Shown piece by piece: positions 1-63,509 of a stretch of 64,000 nt of DNA. How positions within the stretch are numbered: position 1 is the first letter of the stretch; each line of letters opens with the position of its first letter. A model generated the notes under the pieces. The model was given only the letters and a program-made list of their open reading frames with translations, had not been told where the DNA came from and did not search any database. Source of the DNA: Bettongia penicillata ogilbyi (Eukaryota; Chordata; Mammalia; Diprotodontia; Potoroidae); the NCBI GenBank assembly GCA_023548195.1, contig JAJHZJ010000013.1, forward strand, positions 1,311,001 through 1,375,000, written 5' to 3'. The translations under genes were made by a program, and so were the position numbers.

Positions 1-264
1 TTTGTATACTAATGAAATGGATGTGCTTGTTTATTTTTACATAAAGAATTAAATCTAGGAAGAATATTTGATACTGCAGGACAAAAGTATCTTCAAAGTT
101 TTTCAGAGTTGATTGATATTTTGATTTTATAATAGTCAATGCTGAGAATGCCGCTTTCCATAAATACATAGTACAAAATGGCAGAAGTATGTAGAGGGTC
201 ATTTCAGAAATTGTTGGAAATTCTGTCCTAATCCCAAGTGAAAACTCATTTAACGATTTTAAAG

Positions 265-1330
265 GAACTCAAGTTGTAAACCTGTGTTGCTTGATAACTC
301 GGCAAATTCTTGAAGTTTTGATGGCAGATGACTTATGTTTTTTTATTTCAGTTGACCATGGTTTATAAACCCAACTAGAATCAAAATTTGAAGGGACACA
401 TTTCTGAAACTGTGTCTCCAGGCACTTCACATAATCAGTTATAACTCTTATAATTAAATCTTTGGGAAGGTTATTTTCAATTACAAAATCATCCATAGAT
501 GTAAATATTTCTAAAGAACCATTTTCCGTCCTATTCTTCCATAAGTTAACTTTTTTAGTAAAACTTTCAATTTTATCTGTTAACATAAAGATATTACATT
601 TTTTCATTGAAGCAACACGTTTAGAACACTGAATTTAAAAAAAATATTGAATAACACAATTTTGAAAGCCAAAAATTATTGTGAAAAAATTTAACAAAAT
701 CATATTTCTGCTCAGTCAAAAATATAACAGCTTCATCTTTCAGTTTCAGCAATCTGCTTAAACTTCACCCTCTTGAGAGCCACTGTATTTCTGCATGTAG
801 TAATGAGTTTTTGTAATTGAAGTCCATATCTTTCCAAAGGTTTGAAAACAAATCACTGTTAAGGGCATGGTTTTTAATGAAATTAATAATTTTGATGGTA
901 CTATGAAACAATCTAACTCTGGTGATATTTTTTGACTACAAGTGCCTCCCAATGGATCATGTAGTGAGTAAAAGTGATATGTTCATTGCCATAAGCTTTA
1001 GCTTTTGCTACAGATCCAACATTCTTGCCCATCATTGCTCCAGCACTGTCTGTACAGACTCCAATACAATTTTTTTTTACTGTTAACCTTTATTTTTGAA
1101 AAATTGACTTTAAGATATATATCTTCCCCTCTCATGTGCCTTCCCAAAGGGTGACAAAGCAATACTTTGTCATATATACTTCCTTCATAAACATATCTTA
1201 CATAATATAACAACTGTGCCATGTTAGAAATATCAGTTGTTTCATCTAACCGAACTGCAAACTTTGGACTATCCTAGTAATAAGCTGCTGGAATTGGTCA
1301 TTACTGTTAAAATCTAGACTGCTCTTTGGT
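265..1330 (-). pseudogene. Decayed hAT-superfamily transposase (Charlie/ZBED-like)
   Basis: Reading the - strand from about 1330 down, hAT landmarks appear in order but in different frames. A segment reading LDETTDISNMAQL (about 1205-1250) fits the region of the first catalytic Asp. CTDSAGAMMGKNVGS follows (about 1005-1060), matching the hAT 'CTDGAPAMxG' block, and then HWEALVVKK, matching the usual H-IHRE-L-K block. LLHAEIQWLSRG (about 765-800) matches the common 'HTEVRWLSRG' block. Last comes a 112-codon open segment (607 to 269) beginning LTDKIESFTKKVNLWKN, resembling the downstream part of ZBED5-like proteins. Several frameshifts and stops separate the blocks, so this is a dead transposon copy and not a domesticated gene. 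The order and motifs are seen; the family name is from knowledge of hAT proteins. No terminal inverted repeats were located. Confidence 0.8.
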
Positions 1331-1678
1331 CATCCTTCAGTTGCCTAGGTCTTTAATATAGACTGACAAATATTCCCAGTACTTCGATACAAGTCAGATT
1401 GAATCTCAATATCACAATTACTATAACAATTTGCAATTGAGTCACCTGCAACATATATTTTAGCTCAAAAATTAGTTGGAAGATGGAGTGTTGTATACAA
1501 GGAATACTAGAGAGGCTAGGGTCACTGGATTGTAAAGTATGTGGAAGTAAGTAAATGTAATGCCAGTCATGGCAGCACACCTGAGGACTGCTGCAGTGAA
1601 TAATTTTTAAGGGTCTAATCACATAGTATAATGAACTATTTATCAATAAACTAAACATTGTTCTACAAGGTAAAGTAT

Positions 1679-2599
1679 AACATTCATAGCAACATCCTTA
1701 AGCAAAACATATCATCTAATACATATGTGTCTCCTAACACTCAGTATATCATATGGTGCATACATAGTATATATCATTGCGTCCCCAAAGTCAGAGGTGT
1801 CCCAGACTAGGGTCTTCCCTAGTATGATGCATCCTTCAGGGGCAGTAGAAAATACCACACCATCCACCCTTGGGTCACTGTAAGAACAATCTCCTTAATC
1901 AATACACAGTGTCCAAGTTAAAGCCCTCTCTCATCTTGACTCAAGGCTGACTTCCAAACCTCACATGGCCTCCTCTGTTGTCCTCTCCGCTGTTGGCTGA
2001 CTGCTCCTAGCTCTTGCCTGGGTTCACACACAGATAGTTTTCTGCTCCTGTTCTTGCCTCAGCTCATGGGACTGTTCCACTCCAAACTTTTTCTGCTTCT
2101 GCCTGATAGCAGTCTCCAGGGGTTCCAGTCCACAGCTTCTGTCTCTAGGAAAACAAAGGTTAACAGGACTCTACCAATATTCGTACACATTAGCAGGACT
2201 ATCATCTCAATTCACTTTAACAGCTCTTAGAAAGGGCGTAAGCTAAGCCTCCTTCTGGGTGGATCTCCGCTCTTCAGCTCTGTTCGTTCCTATAGACCAG
2301 CAGACACAGGGAGCTCCGCCATCACAAACATTCTTTCTGGTAGGTCTCCCCAGGAGCAAGTTCTCCTAGCCGGCTCACACTCGCTGCTTTCTCTCAGTTC
2401 TGCTGCTCTCTCTCTCTCGCCTCTCTCCTCTCCTTCTAAGCTATACAATATATATATATACTATTTCCAATCAAAGACTTTGATTGACTCTTGATTCAAT
2501 CAAAGGCAAGACTTAATCAAAGGCACTTGATTGGCTCAAATTCTATCCAGAAAAACAGCAAAAAAAAAATAAAAAAATGCTACTTTGCTTGCCATTACA
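1679..2599 (-). mobile_element. LTR-like retroelement insertion flanked by 9-bp direct repeats
   Basis: A 921-bp block is bounded by the same 9 bp, gtaaagtat, at 1670-1678 and 2600-2608. Read on the - strand it begins TGTAATGGC, carries two CCAATCAA-type boxes (around 2460-2540) and then a TATATATATA box (around 2448-2458), followed by a pyrimidine-rich stretch. This is the order of a retroviral U3 promoter. No gag, pol or env coding is visible, so a solitary LTR is the simplest reading. A canonical CA end on the other side is not clear, and the 9-bp duplication is longer than the usual 4-6 bp, so the assignment is tentative. Confidence 0.45.
2446..2461. repeat. Short (TA)n tract
   Basis: Alternating AT tract inside the LTR-like insertion. 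It doubles as the TATA-like element when read on the - strand. Confidence 0.7.
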
Positions 2600-2965
2600 G
2601 TAAAGTATGAAAGAACTAGAAAGGTAGAAGGGTGCCAGGTCAGGAAGCCAAGCAGGATTCTATATTTAATTCTGGAGATAATAGGGAGTCATTGAAATTT
2701 ATTGAATAGGGCAGAGAACAGGGTCAGATGGGGGATCCAGGGAGAAGACTTTGAAAACGGACAGGAGTAAGGAAAGAAGTGAGGCAGGGAGACTAACCAG
2801 GCTAGGAAGGTCTCTATCCTCCTCGCATTGGAGGAGAGAAGGGGGCACGTAAAAGAGAAGCTTTTAAGGCAGAATCCCCAGAATCTGACAAAAGATTGGA
2901 TATGTGATGTGAGAGACCTTAGGTTGAAAGCTTGGGTGATGGAGGGGATGGTCAGCTTAATAGTT
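2600..2965 (+). repeat. Unclassified dispersed repeat, family X copy 1
   Basis: This block shares an ordered set of phrases with 14320-15020: 'gggagtcattgaaattt', 'gggtcagatggg', 'ggcagggagac', 'gatgtgagagacc' and 'gcttgggtgatgg'. It therefore belongs to the same dispersed repeat family. No coding is evident and I cannot name the family. Confidence 0.5.
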
Positions 2966-3132
2966 AAGTTAAGAGGAGGAGGGAGAAGATAGGGAGAAAA
3001 AACGGGGAGGGGAGGGGGAGAAAGAGGGGAGAAGGAAGAGTAAGAGGAGAGGATGAGGTGGGACCAGCGCAGGTGGCTGAAAGGGAGGAGGCGAAAGCAG
3101 CAAAAGTGAGCGCCCGCTCTGCGTCCCTCCTG

Positions 3133-3147
3133 CCAGCAGGGGGCGCC
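3133..3147 (+). promoter_or_regulatory. CTCF-binding motif in the ZC3H14 promoter
   Basis: The sequence ccagcagggggcgcc is a near-consensus match to the CTCF core (CCASYAGRKGGCRC). It lies about 245 bp upstream of the start codon inside the CpG island. Occupancy is inferred, not shown. Confidence 0.75.
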
Positions 3148-3390
3148 CGTTACCCGGCCGCGGCGCGCCGCGGGAGGAAGGCGACGTTCCTTCCCTCAAT
3201 CTTCCTCCCTTCCTCCACTTCTCCTTCGGCCTTCCCCGCCAGGCTGGGGGCGGGGACGCGCCGTGCGTGCGGCGGGGGCGGAGCGGGGGCCGCGGCGGCG
3301 GCGGTTGCAGGGACGATCCGGGAGCCGCCGGTGCCGGGTAACGGAGGCCGCCCGAACCATCCGAGCCAGCCCGCGCCCCGCTCCGGGACC

Positions 3391-52374
<48,984 letters not shown>

Positions 52375-52381
<7 letters not shown>

Positions 52382-53030
52382 CAACCGGACATAGTAGCTA
52401 GAAGATCATGGATTTTAAAGTTCCTATCTTTGAACTCTACTGGTGAAAGACATTCTACAAATTTATCAGATCTTTTGAACTTGAATATATTGTTTTCATA
52501 ATATGAAGTTTGTTGCCTATTTGAAGTGTCTAATTTTTCAGATTTGTAAGTTTTATTAAGTGGTTTTAACATGGGTTTTTTACTATGAAGAGAAGTCAGT
52601 GTGTAAGGAAAAAAAACTTACTTTAAATTCCATTAAAACATTTTGAGGCATGGTTTGTATCCTGCTATTTTGAGTCCCAGTGTTTATAAAATTAGAATCT
52701 GAGTGTGATGTTACCTAAAGTAATTAAAAGACTGATTGTATCATTTTTATGAGCCCTATATTAGTGCTATATGTACATAAATACAATTGCCCTAACCAGT
52801 TTGAAATGAGCAGGGGAATATGAAGAATAAAAGTAGTATTGGGTGAAATATCAAGTGATTTTTTTTTTTAATTTTCCATTTCGAAAAGCATGAAAATAGA
52901 TATGTAGACTGTGCAGTTTAAATACAGCCTCACTGCTTTGGAAAGTGTTTTTGAGAGTCGGATTTTGATCCAGTTACCTGAGTTTTTTTTTTCCATAGAA
53001 AATCTGCAATAAATAACAGAAGGGGGAAGG
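52375..53030 (+). CDS. ZC3H14: ZC3H14 terminal exon: last codons (52375-52381) and 3' UTR
   Basis: Acceptor ttgttttttcag. The exon completes Ser735, adds Glu736 and the stop tga at 52379-52381. The rest is AT-rich 3' UTR. Two candidate AATAAA signals are present, at 52826 and 53008; the second has a GT-rich element (ggctgtttgttttt) just downstream. Confidence 0.93.
52826..52831 (+). terminator. ZC3H14: Candidate proximal poly(A) signal of ZC3H14
   Basis: AATAAA 445 bp after the stop. A long T run follows at about 52860. Use is not known. Confidence 0.5.
53008..53013 (+). terminator. ZC3H14: Candidate distal poly(A) signal of ZC3H14
   Basis: AATAAA followed within 30 bp by a G/T-rich downstream element, a better context than the proximal signal. 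Confidence 0.6.
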
Positions 53031-53099
53031 CTGTTTGTTTTTAGTAAAACGTTTAACTGCAAAAGTGTGTACAATGTGCAATTCTTTAAAATGTTTTCA

Positions 53100-53105
53100 T
53101 TTATT
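53100..53105 (-). terminator. EML5: Candidate distal poly(A) signal of EML5
   Basis: TTTATT on the + strand is AATAAA on the - strand. It is the last good signal before the ZC3H14 3' end. It would give EML5 a 3' UTR of about 4.2 kb. Nearer signals may also be used. Confidence 0.4.
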
Positions 53106-56100
53106 ATTGTTACATATGCTTTTTTTCAGTAAGTCTTGGGGAATGACATTTTCACAAAAATATACAAAAAGAATTTTTACAAGTATTATATACACAGGAT
53201 ATCATAAAACAGTTGCTACACAATTTTTAAACTCTGCTTTAACAAATATATAACTATACATACATCTTCACATTATGAAAAATCAACACACCAGGAAATT
53301 AAAATTGTGTGGACAGCATACTTGCAGGGTTTTTTTTTTGTTTGTTTTTTTACAAAGCACATCTGAACTATACATCTTAAAATTACAGGACTATAAAGTT
53401 AGTTGTAAAGGATTAAATGCCCAAATGGATAAAGAGGAACACATTTAAAAATACCCTTCACATGTTAAGTATGATTATGTCTTGGGGGCCATTTAACATA
53501 TGGGAAAAAAAGCTCCATTTGGTTAAAAGCAAAGATTATTTATATGCTTCAGGATGAAACAATGCAAAAGTTATGGACTACTGGCTTTGAAGAACATCCC
53601 TTTTTAGTTGAAGGAGAAATAGAAACACTGATTTTCAAAAACAAATTTTAATAGAAGGCAAGGAACTTAGAGGGTTAAATATTTTCCCCCATATGTAGGT
53701 TAATTTAAAAAACATGTATATTAACTCTTTCATAATCTATTTTCCAACTGTTATGTTGTTTAGATAACATACTGGCTTAGTGCATCCTATGGAGAGTGAA
53801 CAAATGACTTTAACAGAATAGTCTCCTTTCGAAACTTTCTTTTTCACAAAATGGAGAAAAGTTAGAATTGCTATGCTGATTCTAAAGACATGATTATAGG
53901 AAAGGAGAAGTGAAAAAAGTTTTGGTTTGGGGGAAAAGACATTTCCCTTACAACTAAACTTATCTTGAGAAACAAGGCGTTCCAAAAATGATTTATAAGG
54001 TAGGTAAATATTTAGTTCAAATGGCTCAGGCCATTTGTAAGCAATTTAGAGACTATTCTTTGCACGAAGATTATCCTTACCCATTTTTATAAACAGAGAC
54101 CCCAAAACTAAACAGGTGAACAAGCTGTTGGAATTTTAATTACTTGGGGAGAAAAATCAGACTAATATGATAGAAACTGATTATTTTTTACCTTGAAATA
54201 GAATAACATTTTGCCACTTAAGTAAATCATATAACGGCTTTGTTTTTTACTTACAATTACTAAAAAATTACACATAAAACAAATGCTGGGTAATTTTTAA
54301 AGTTTGATCCAGAATTAACAAGAACAGAGAACCAAAGAAGGGAGATGGTTTTGGTCTGACAGTAGCACAGTGATTGGTACAAAGAGTGCATAGTAGGCTT
54401 TGGCATGCTTGTGTTTTTAAACCCAGTGAAATCACAGGTAACAGGAAGTCATAGATTACAAATCAGGTTGGTAAAAATAACCAGATAAATTATGTCATGC
54501 ATGCAAAAATAATTTTCTGGGCTTTAAAAAAAAACTGAAAAAGATTCTAATAAAATATGGCAGTTTTTCCATGTGACCTGCCAAATTTTATCCTCCCCAC
54601 AACTAATTTTTGAAAATATAATTAGCAACATGGTTTTAAGTTTTAACTAAAGAGAACAATAATTAAGGCTATCTTGTATCTGCCAGACTTTACAGGTGTA
54701 AATCATAAAGTCTGTAACCTAACCTGAAAAAGGCATAAGGTTCCTGATTTTCCAAAAGAGCTCCTTCCCAATAGAGGTTTACTACAGTACAGTACCTGAG
54801 AAGGGAAAAAAAAAATCTCCACCTTATTTCAGTGTTTTTAAAAAATTATGTATGGGATATGTAGTGAAAATTTGAGCATGTTACTCAGTAAGTACTGTCT
54901 TGCACTGACTTAACATGGTATTTGGCCAAATAAGTTCCTGTTATAAATTCATCAATTAGACTTGTTAAAAAATCAGGTGACTTCAATACTATATCTATGT
55001 TTCTTACCTGTATTTAAAAGACAACTAAGATCAATTGTTTAAAAGCATTAAGTAGCTGGATAAAGTTGATTTAACCCATAGCCTAACATTTTGCTATTGC
55101 TTAACTGGAATTACCACTAACTGGAAATACATCTAGTTCTGGGCTGAATGAACACTAAAATTTTCGAAATGAACTGTCTCCCTGAGTAGTTTAGGAGACT
55201 TCTTTTCACTACTTCCTGGGTAGCACTATATTTTTAGGGAAATTCACATTAGTTAAGAGGTGCTTAAGAAATCAAGAAAATGATCTAAAACTGGATAAAA
55301 CTAGTTTTATCCAGGAGATACCTGGAGAGAATATCCAGGAGAATATGTTGATATTAGAGTTTACATGAACAGGAAATACGAGAGAATATATTTCAGGCTA
55401 TCTTTCCAAAGAACTTGTGTATCTGGGAATGCTATTCAGAATTTCTAACTATTCATAAGTCTTAATAATAGAGGATCTTAAGATACTATTCATCTGATGT
55501 TTTTGCCTCAGAGAACAATTTGATACACCTTTGACACGTAAATAATTGCTTTCAGCATTTTACATACAGTAAATATTTGCATTCATAAAAGTAAATGATT
55601 TTTATAGGGAGCCAATCTTGGAAGTAAGTTAGATAATCTGGAAGCCACATTAAATTAAGCCACCAGATACTATCAATGCACTTTTGCAACAACTCAAAAC
55701 ATTGTACAACACTGGCTTAATGTCTACATCTAAGGATCTGTCTTACGTGTTAGGGGTATGGGGATGAGGGGGTCAGTTCAGTATAGATTTTTAGGTATTT
55801 TAAGTAGATGCTATAAAAATTTTTCTAAATTAAAGATTGGGCTTTAATTTCACACGTGAATAAGAGTACTAGTTATTTGTCTTTAACAGCATGTATATTT
55901 CATTTGTCTAAATTAGCTAAGCAGTAATTTTGATGTGCTGTTTTGAAATAGATCAATATTCATTTGATTTAGTATTTTTAAAAAATCATATTGGAAAACA
56001 GCCCATGTAAGATTGCATTAATCTTCCCAATAGGAAAAAAAATTTTTTCTCTCACTAAATTTATGCCAGGGATTTATCATAACCAGTGAATTTATCTCAC

Positions 56101-57361
56101 ATTTGTACTTAATTGAAAATAAAGTTGCTGTGAGAGTAATATTACAAGTTCAGCTAAAATAGCAATAGCATTAGAGTCCCAATACTGGAAGAGACCATTT
56201 AAATCTTACCAAAACATGAATCATTTTGTGTCTTCCAGTTTTTTATTCCTGTCTAAAATTTTAACATGAGAAGCATTATTCCAATTTTCTGTTATTTAGA
56301 ATACTAAAATTTTTTTTATTTTAGTTTATGTTGTTAATTTCTGAACCTTAGAAAAGGTGATGAGAATTCAAATATTATGGGATTATGGTAATATCTTCTT
56401 ATATATATCTGATGCTGAAATCACCATGGATTTAATCACTAAGCAGTAAGTAAAGTTACACTTTCCAGCCTTGCACAAAGTGAAAAAATTTGTTTCTAAG
56501 TCAGGGCAAAAATAAAATCACTTAAAGGTCTATGAGAGTCACTTTGTGTGTATTTAGCAAGCATTGATTTACCAGCTGTGGATATGACAGTTCTGAATTT
56601 GTAATGACTTCAGTTTTTATAAGGTATTTTAGAAACATTCTGCCATTTTCTCTAGGAAAATTTACTATGTATAAGCCACTGTCAGACTTCAGTTTGCCAC
56701 CAATGTGCTGAAATGAATAAGAAAGTTACATTTTGAAATAATTTCATTTTCTTTAGCAAAATAGATAGCACATAATATTTCACTAGTCAGCCTTCAAAAA
56801 TATTTTCAGCATGACTGACCATTTTTATCAGTGTTTATGCTTAGATCAGAAATAACCAATGCTTTTTCGGAGGGGGGAATAGAGTGGGAGAGAATAGATA
56901 TCTAACTGTAATAGTAAGGGTTAAAGAGAATGAAATTGTAAAAGGTGAACTGGGGTAGGCAAGATGGAGAGAGGAGAATGGGAATATAAAGAATAAAGAT
57001 CTTTCACTTACCAAAAATACCCCAAAAAACCACCACATCATACTGTACCTTATGGCTTTGCCAAGTTGATACAGAAAGCCCTGGAAATAATAATTTTTGT
57101 TTAAAATAAAACTCCTGGTTTTATGTGAAGTCCACTTTCAACTCTGTGATTGAATATTATTTTGAATATCTGGCAGTGAACAGATTACCAACATGATTAA
57201 GTACTATAGCAAATATATGGAGTTAATATTTCCATTAAGATTCTAGGCATTTCCTCAATTTTGATTTATCTTGGGATTAGCACCATTTCTTGATCAAGCG
57301 AAGGCTCTTCTTATTGTATTCTTGAGTCACTTTGTACATTGTCTCCTCAGCGTTCAAATCT
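53106..57361 (-). other. EML5: Probable long 3' UTR of EML5
   Basis: 4.2 kb of AT-rich sequence with no gene, almost no recognisable repeats and many A/T-rich elements, directly after the EML5 stop. The lack of transposons compared with the introns suggests constraint, as for a long brain-type 3' UTR. The true end is not determined. Confidence 0.5.
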
Positions 57362-61073
<3,712 letters not shown>

Positions 61074-61539
61074 TTATGTGTTTTCTAAGTTATGGCAAAC
61101 ACTCTGGGCTATATTAGACTAATTTTAGTTGACAACAGCATAATTTATCAAATTAATTAGCTCTACTTTTGTAAACAGTACTAGTCTCTACTGGAAGGCT
61201 GCAAGCTAACTTTTATAATGGAAGTAAAAATTCCACTTTTATTTGTGAATAGCTTTTTTCCTAGATTGTTTCCCAATTCTATTTAAAATGTATGTTGTTT
61301 TGTTCAGAATGTAGCTGTCTAAAGATGTAGCACTTATTTTCAGTGCTAATTATCTGGCATTCAGGTGACTGAAATCTCTGAATTCTGTAGGCATATTCCT
61401 TCTTCCTAGGCTCCTAGGACTATGGATCTAAGAAATGTAGAAGGTGGTACTTCTATTAACTTTATAACAAAAAAACACCAATAGCCTACTTGGCATCAGA
61501 TAAATGGGATATCAGAAAACTAGAAACACAATAACACTT

Positions 61540-61700
61540 GTTCTGGTATGATTATAACAACTTACATTTATAGTGTTCAGTGATTTTCAAAGTGCTTTCA
61601 TATGTATTTTATTTGATTCATATACCAATACTATGATGTGGGAAGTCAGTCAACTAGCATTTATTAACGACCTACTGTGCCCTAGGAGCGGGTCAGTGGC
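61540..61700 (+). repeat. MIR/L2-like fragments
   Basis: 'cttacatttatagtgttcag', 'tttcaaagtgctttcatatg' and then 'ctagcatttattaacgacct' and 'actgtgccctaggagc' in order. Confidence 0.6.
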
Positions 61701-61780
61701 TACTGGCCCATGACTGTTTGGTCAGTAAATGCCTAAAATCCAGTTTTCTTATGCCTCACAGCCCACTATTCTCCCTACTA

Positions 61781-62531
61781 CAGGCATACCTCATCTTTAC
61801 TGCATTTTGCTTTTTTTTTTTTCCAAATTGAAGGTTTATGGTAACCCTGCATTGAGCAAGCCTTATTGGTGCTGTTTTTCCAGCAACATGTGCTCATGTC
61901 ATGTCTCTGTCACAATCTCGTAATTCTTGCAATATTTTAAGGTTTTTTCATTATCATGTCTATTATGGTGATCTGTGACCAGTGATCTTTGATTTTACCC
62001 TTGTATATTGTTTTGAGGTGCCATGATGGTGAACTTAATAAATGTCATATGTTTTCTGACTGCCCTGCTGACTGGCTGTTCCTCCATCTCTCTGCATTCC
62101 CTTGGGCCTCCCTACTCCCTGAGACACAACAATATTAGAGAGTGTTACGTAAACTTAGCTGATAAAGCAGCTGACAGGGTTTGAGAAGACTGACTCCAAT
62201 TCTGAAAGAAGCTGTAGTATGGGTAAAATGCTATCAAACAGTATTGTCTGCCAAAGAAATTCTTCATGAAAGGAAGAGTCAATCAATGTGATAGACTTCC
62301 TTGTCTTATTTGAAAGAAACTGCCACAGTCACCCTGATTATCAAAAGACAGCAACACTGAGACAAGCCCCTCCCAGAGCAAGTTGAAGTTTGGATCATGG
62401 TTAGCAAATCTTAGCAATAAAGTATTTTTAAATTAAGGTATGTATATTGTTTTTTAGACATGATACTAGTAAGTGTACACATAACTTTTATATGCACTGG
62501 TCCAGTGCAGTATCTATCTTTGAGGTATGTG
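61781..62531 (+). mobile_element. Tigger1-type DNA transposon (pogo/mariner), internally deleted
   Basis: Begins caggcatacctc and ends with its inverted partner gaggtatgtg, with TA on both sides (61779-61780 and 62532-62533), the Tc1/mariner-class target. The 5' part ('aattgaaggtttatggtaac', 'atggtgatctgtgaccagtg', 'gagacacaacaatatt') and the 3' part ('aaacttagctgataaagcag', 'atgctatcaaacagtattgt', 'aataaagtatttttaaatta') read like the two ends of Tigger1 as I know it from eutherians. Most of the transposase gene is missing between, with a junction near 62130. The left part of the remaining 3' piece is the transposase C-terminus, not open here. Nonautonomous and inactive. Confidence 0.88.
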
Positions 62532-62554
62532 TATCAAATAATCCCACATAAATA

Positions 62555-62760
62555 TAGTGCCTCAAAGTGTGCCAAGTGTTTACCCCCCCAAAAAACCCTA
62601 TTAGGGGAGTATTTCAGATAACACCTACCTTTTTCAGAAGAGGTTAACTGAAGCTAAAAGAGATTAAGTGATTTGCCCATGCTAAGAAAATACATAAATG
62701 TTTAGGGGATATAAATGCCATTAAGAACTGGGATTAAAGTGGGCATAAGAACTTAAACCA
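62555..62760 (+). repeat. MIR-like SINE
   Basis: 'gtgccaagtgtttacccccc', 'agaagaggttaactgaagct' and 'gattaagtgatttgcccatg' in MIR order. Confidence 0.55.
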
Positions 62761-62984
62761 TTGAGTATAGTATTTGAGTAGATACAGAAAGTATTATTTA
62801 AAAATTGGAAAAAAAAATCAGACTTGGGGAAATCAGATGGATTGGAAAACGCAGGGAACATTCCAGAACACACCTGCTCAATGTCCCTATTCCCTGGCAC
62901 ATCTGTTGTCTATGGATCCTCAAGGCCTACCCATACCTATCAGCTGACTGGGTACTTAAACTTTTCTTTATAATTAAGAACAGT

Positions 62985-63085
62985 AAGAAGTCAGACCACT
63001 TGGGCTCCAATTCTAACTCATACTAGCTGTATGACCAAGATCAAGTCACTTAATCACTCTTAATTCTCAATTCTTCATATATAAA
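62985..63085 (+). repeat. MIR-type SINE core
   Basis: 'gggctccaattctaactcat', 'ctagctgtatgaccaagatc', 'aagtcacttaatcactctt' and 'atatataaaatggggcc' in order. Confidence 0.7.
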
Positions 63086-63284
63086 ATGGGGCCAAGATAC
63101 AGCACACTTAACTCCTTCAGTCCCCTTGGGACTCACAGGCCTACTTAAATGTGTTGCTAGTATTGTATGATGCTTATTCAGAACTAGAAGCAAAGGGGCA
63201 CTGAAATAAAAAGGCTGCTCTTGATCCAATCTGCACACTTTGTTTCTGAGGTTGAAGAAGTAAATGATGTCTGTCCTGCTCTTT

Positions 63285-63505
63285 AATCTCAAGTTTTTTT
63301 TTTAACATTCATTTTTTTGAGTTCCAATTCTCTCCCTCCAGGTCTTCCTTTACCCAATGGGAAGTCAAAGCAATGTGATTCCCATTACACATGGGAAGTC
63401 ATGCACAACATTTCCATATTGGCAATGTTGCCAAAAAAGTAAGAAAAACAAAGTGAAAAGATAACGCTTCACTCTGAACTCCTAGTTATCAGTTGTCTCT
63501 GTGGA
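63285..63505 (-). mobile_element. L1 3' UTR fragment
   Basis: 'taacattcatttttttgagt', 'ttccaattctctccctccag', 'acatttccatattggcaatg' and 'gccaaaaaagtaagaaaaac' match the complement of the marsupial L1 3' UTR at 31110-31310. Starts at a T run (63292 on), the complement of the A tail. Confidence 0.7.
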
Positions 63506-63509
63506 AGTG

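Noticed and set aside
1353..1658. A 101-codon open frame on the - strand
   Set aside because: No domain and no continuity with the hAT blocks. It lies in repeat-like sequence.
62805..63292. Open frames of 73 and 80 codons on both strands
   Set aside because: They overlap MIR-like SINE sequence and show no domain or splice logic.
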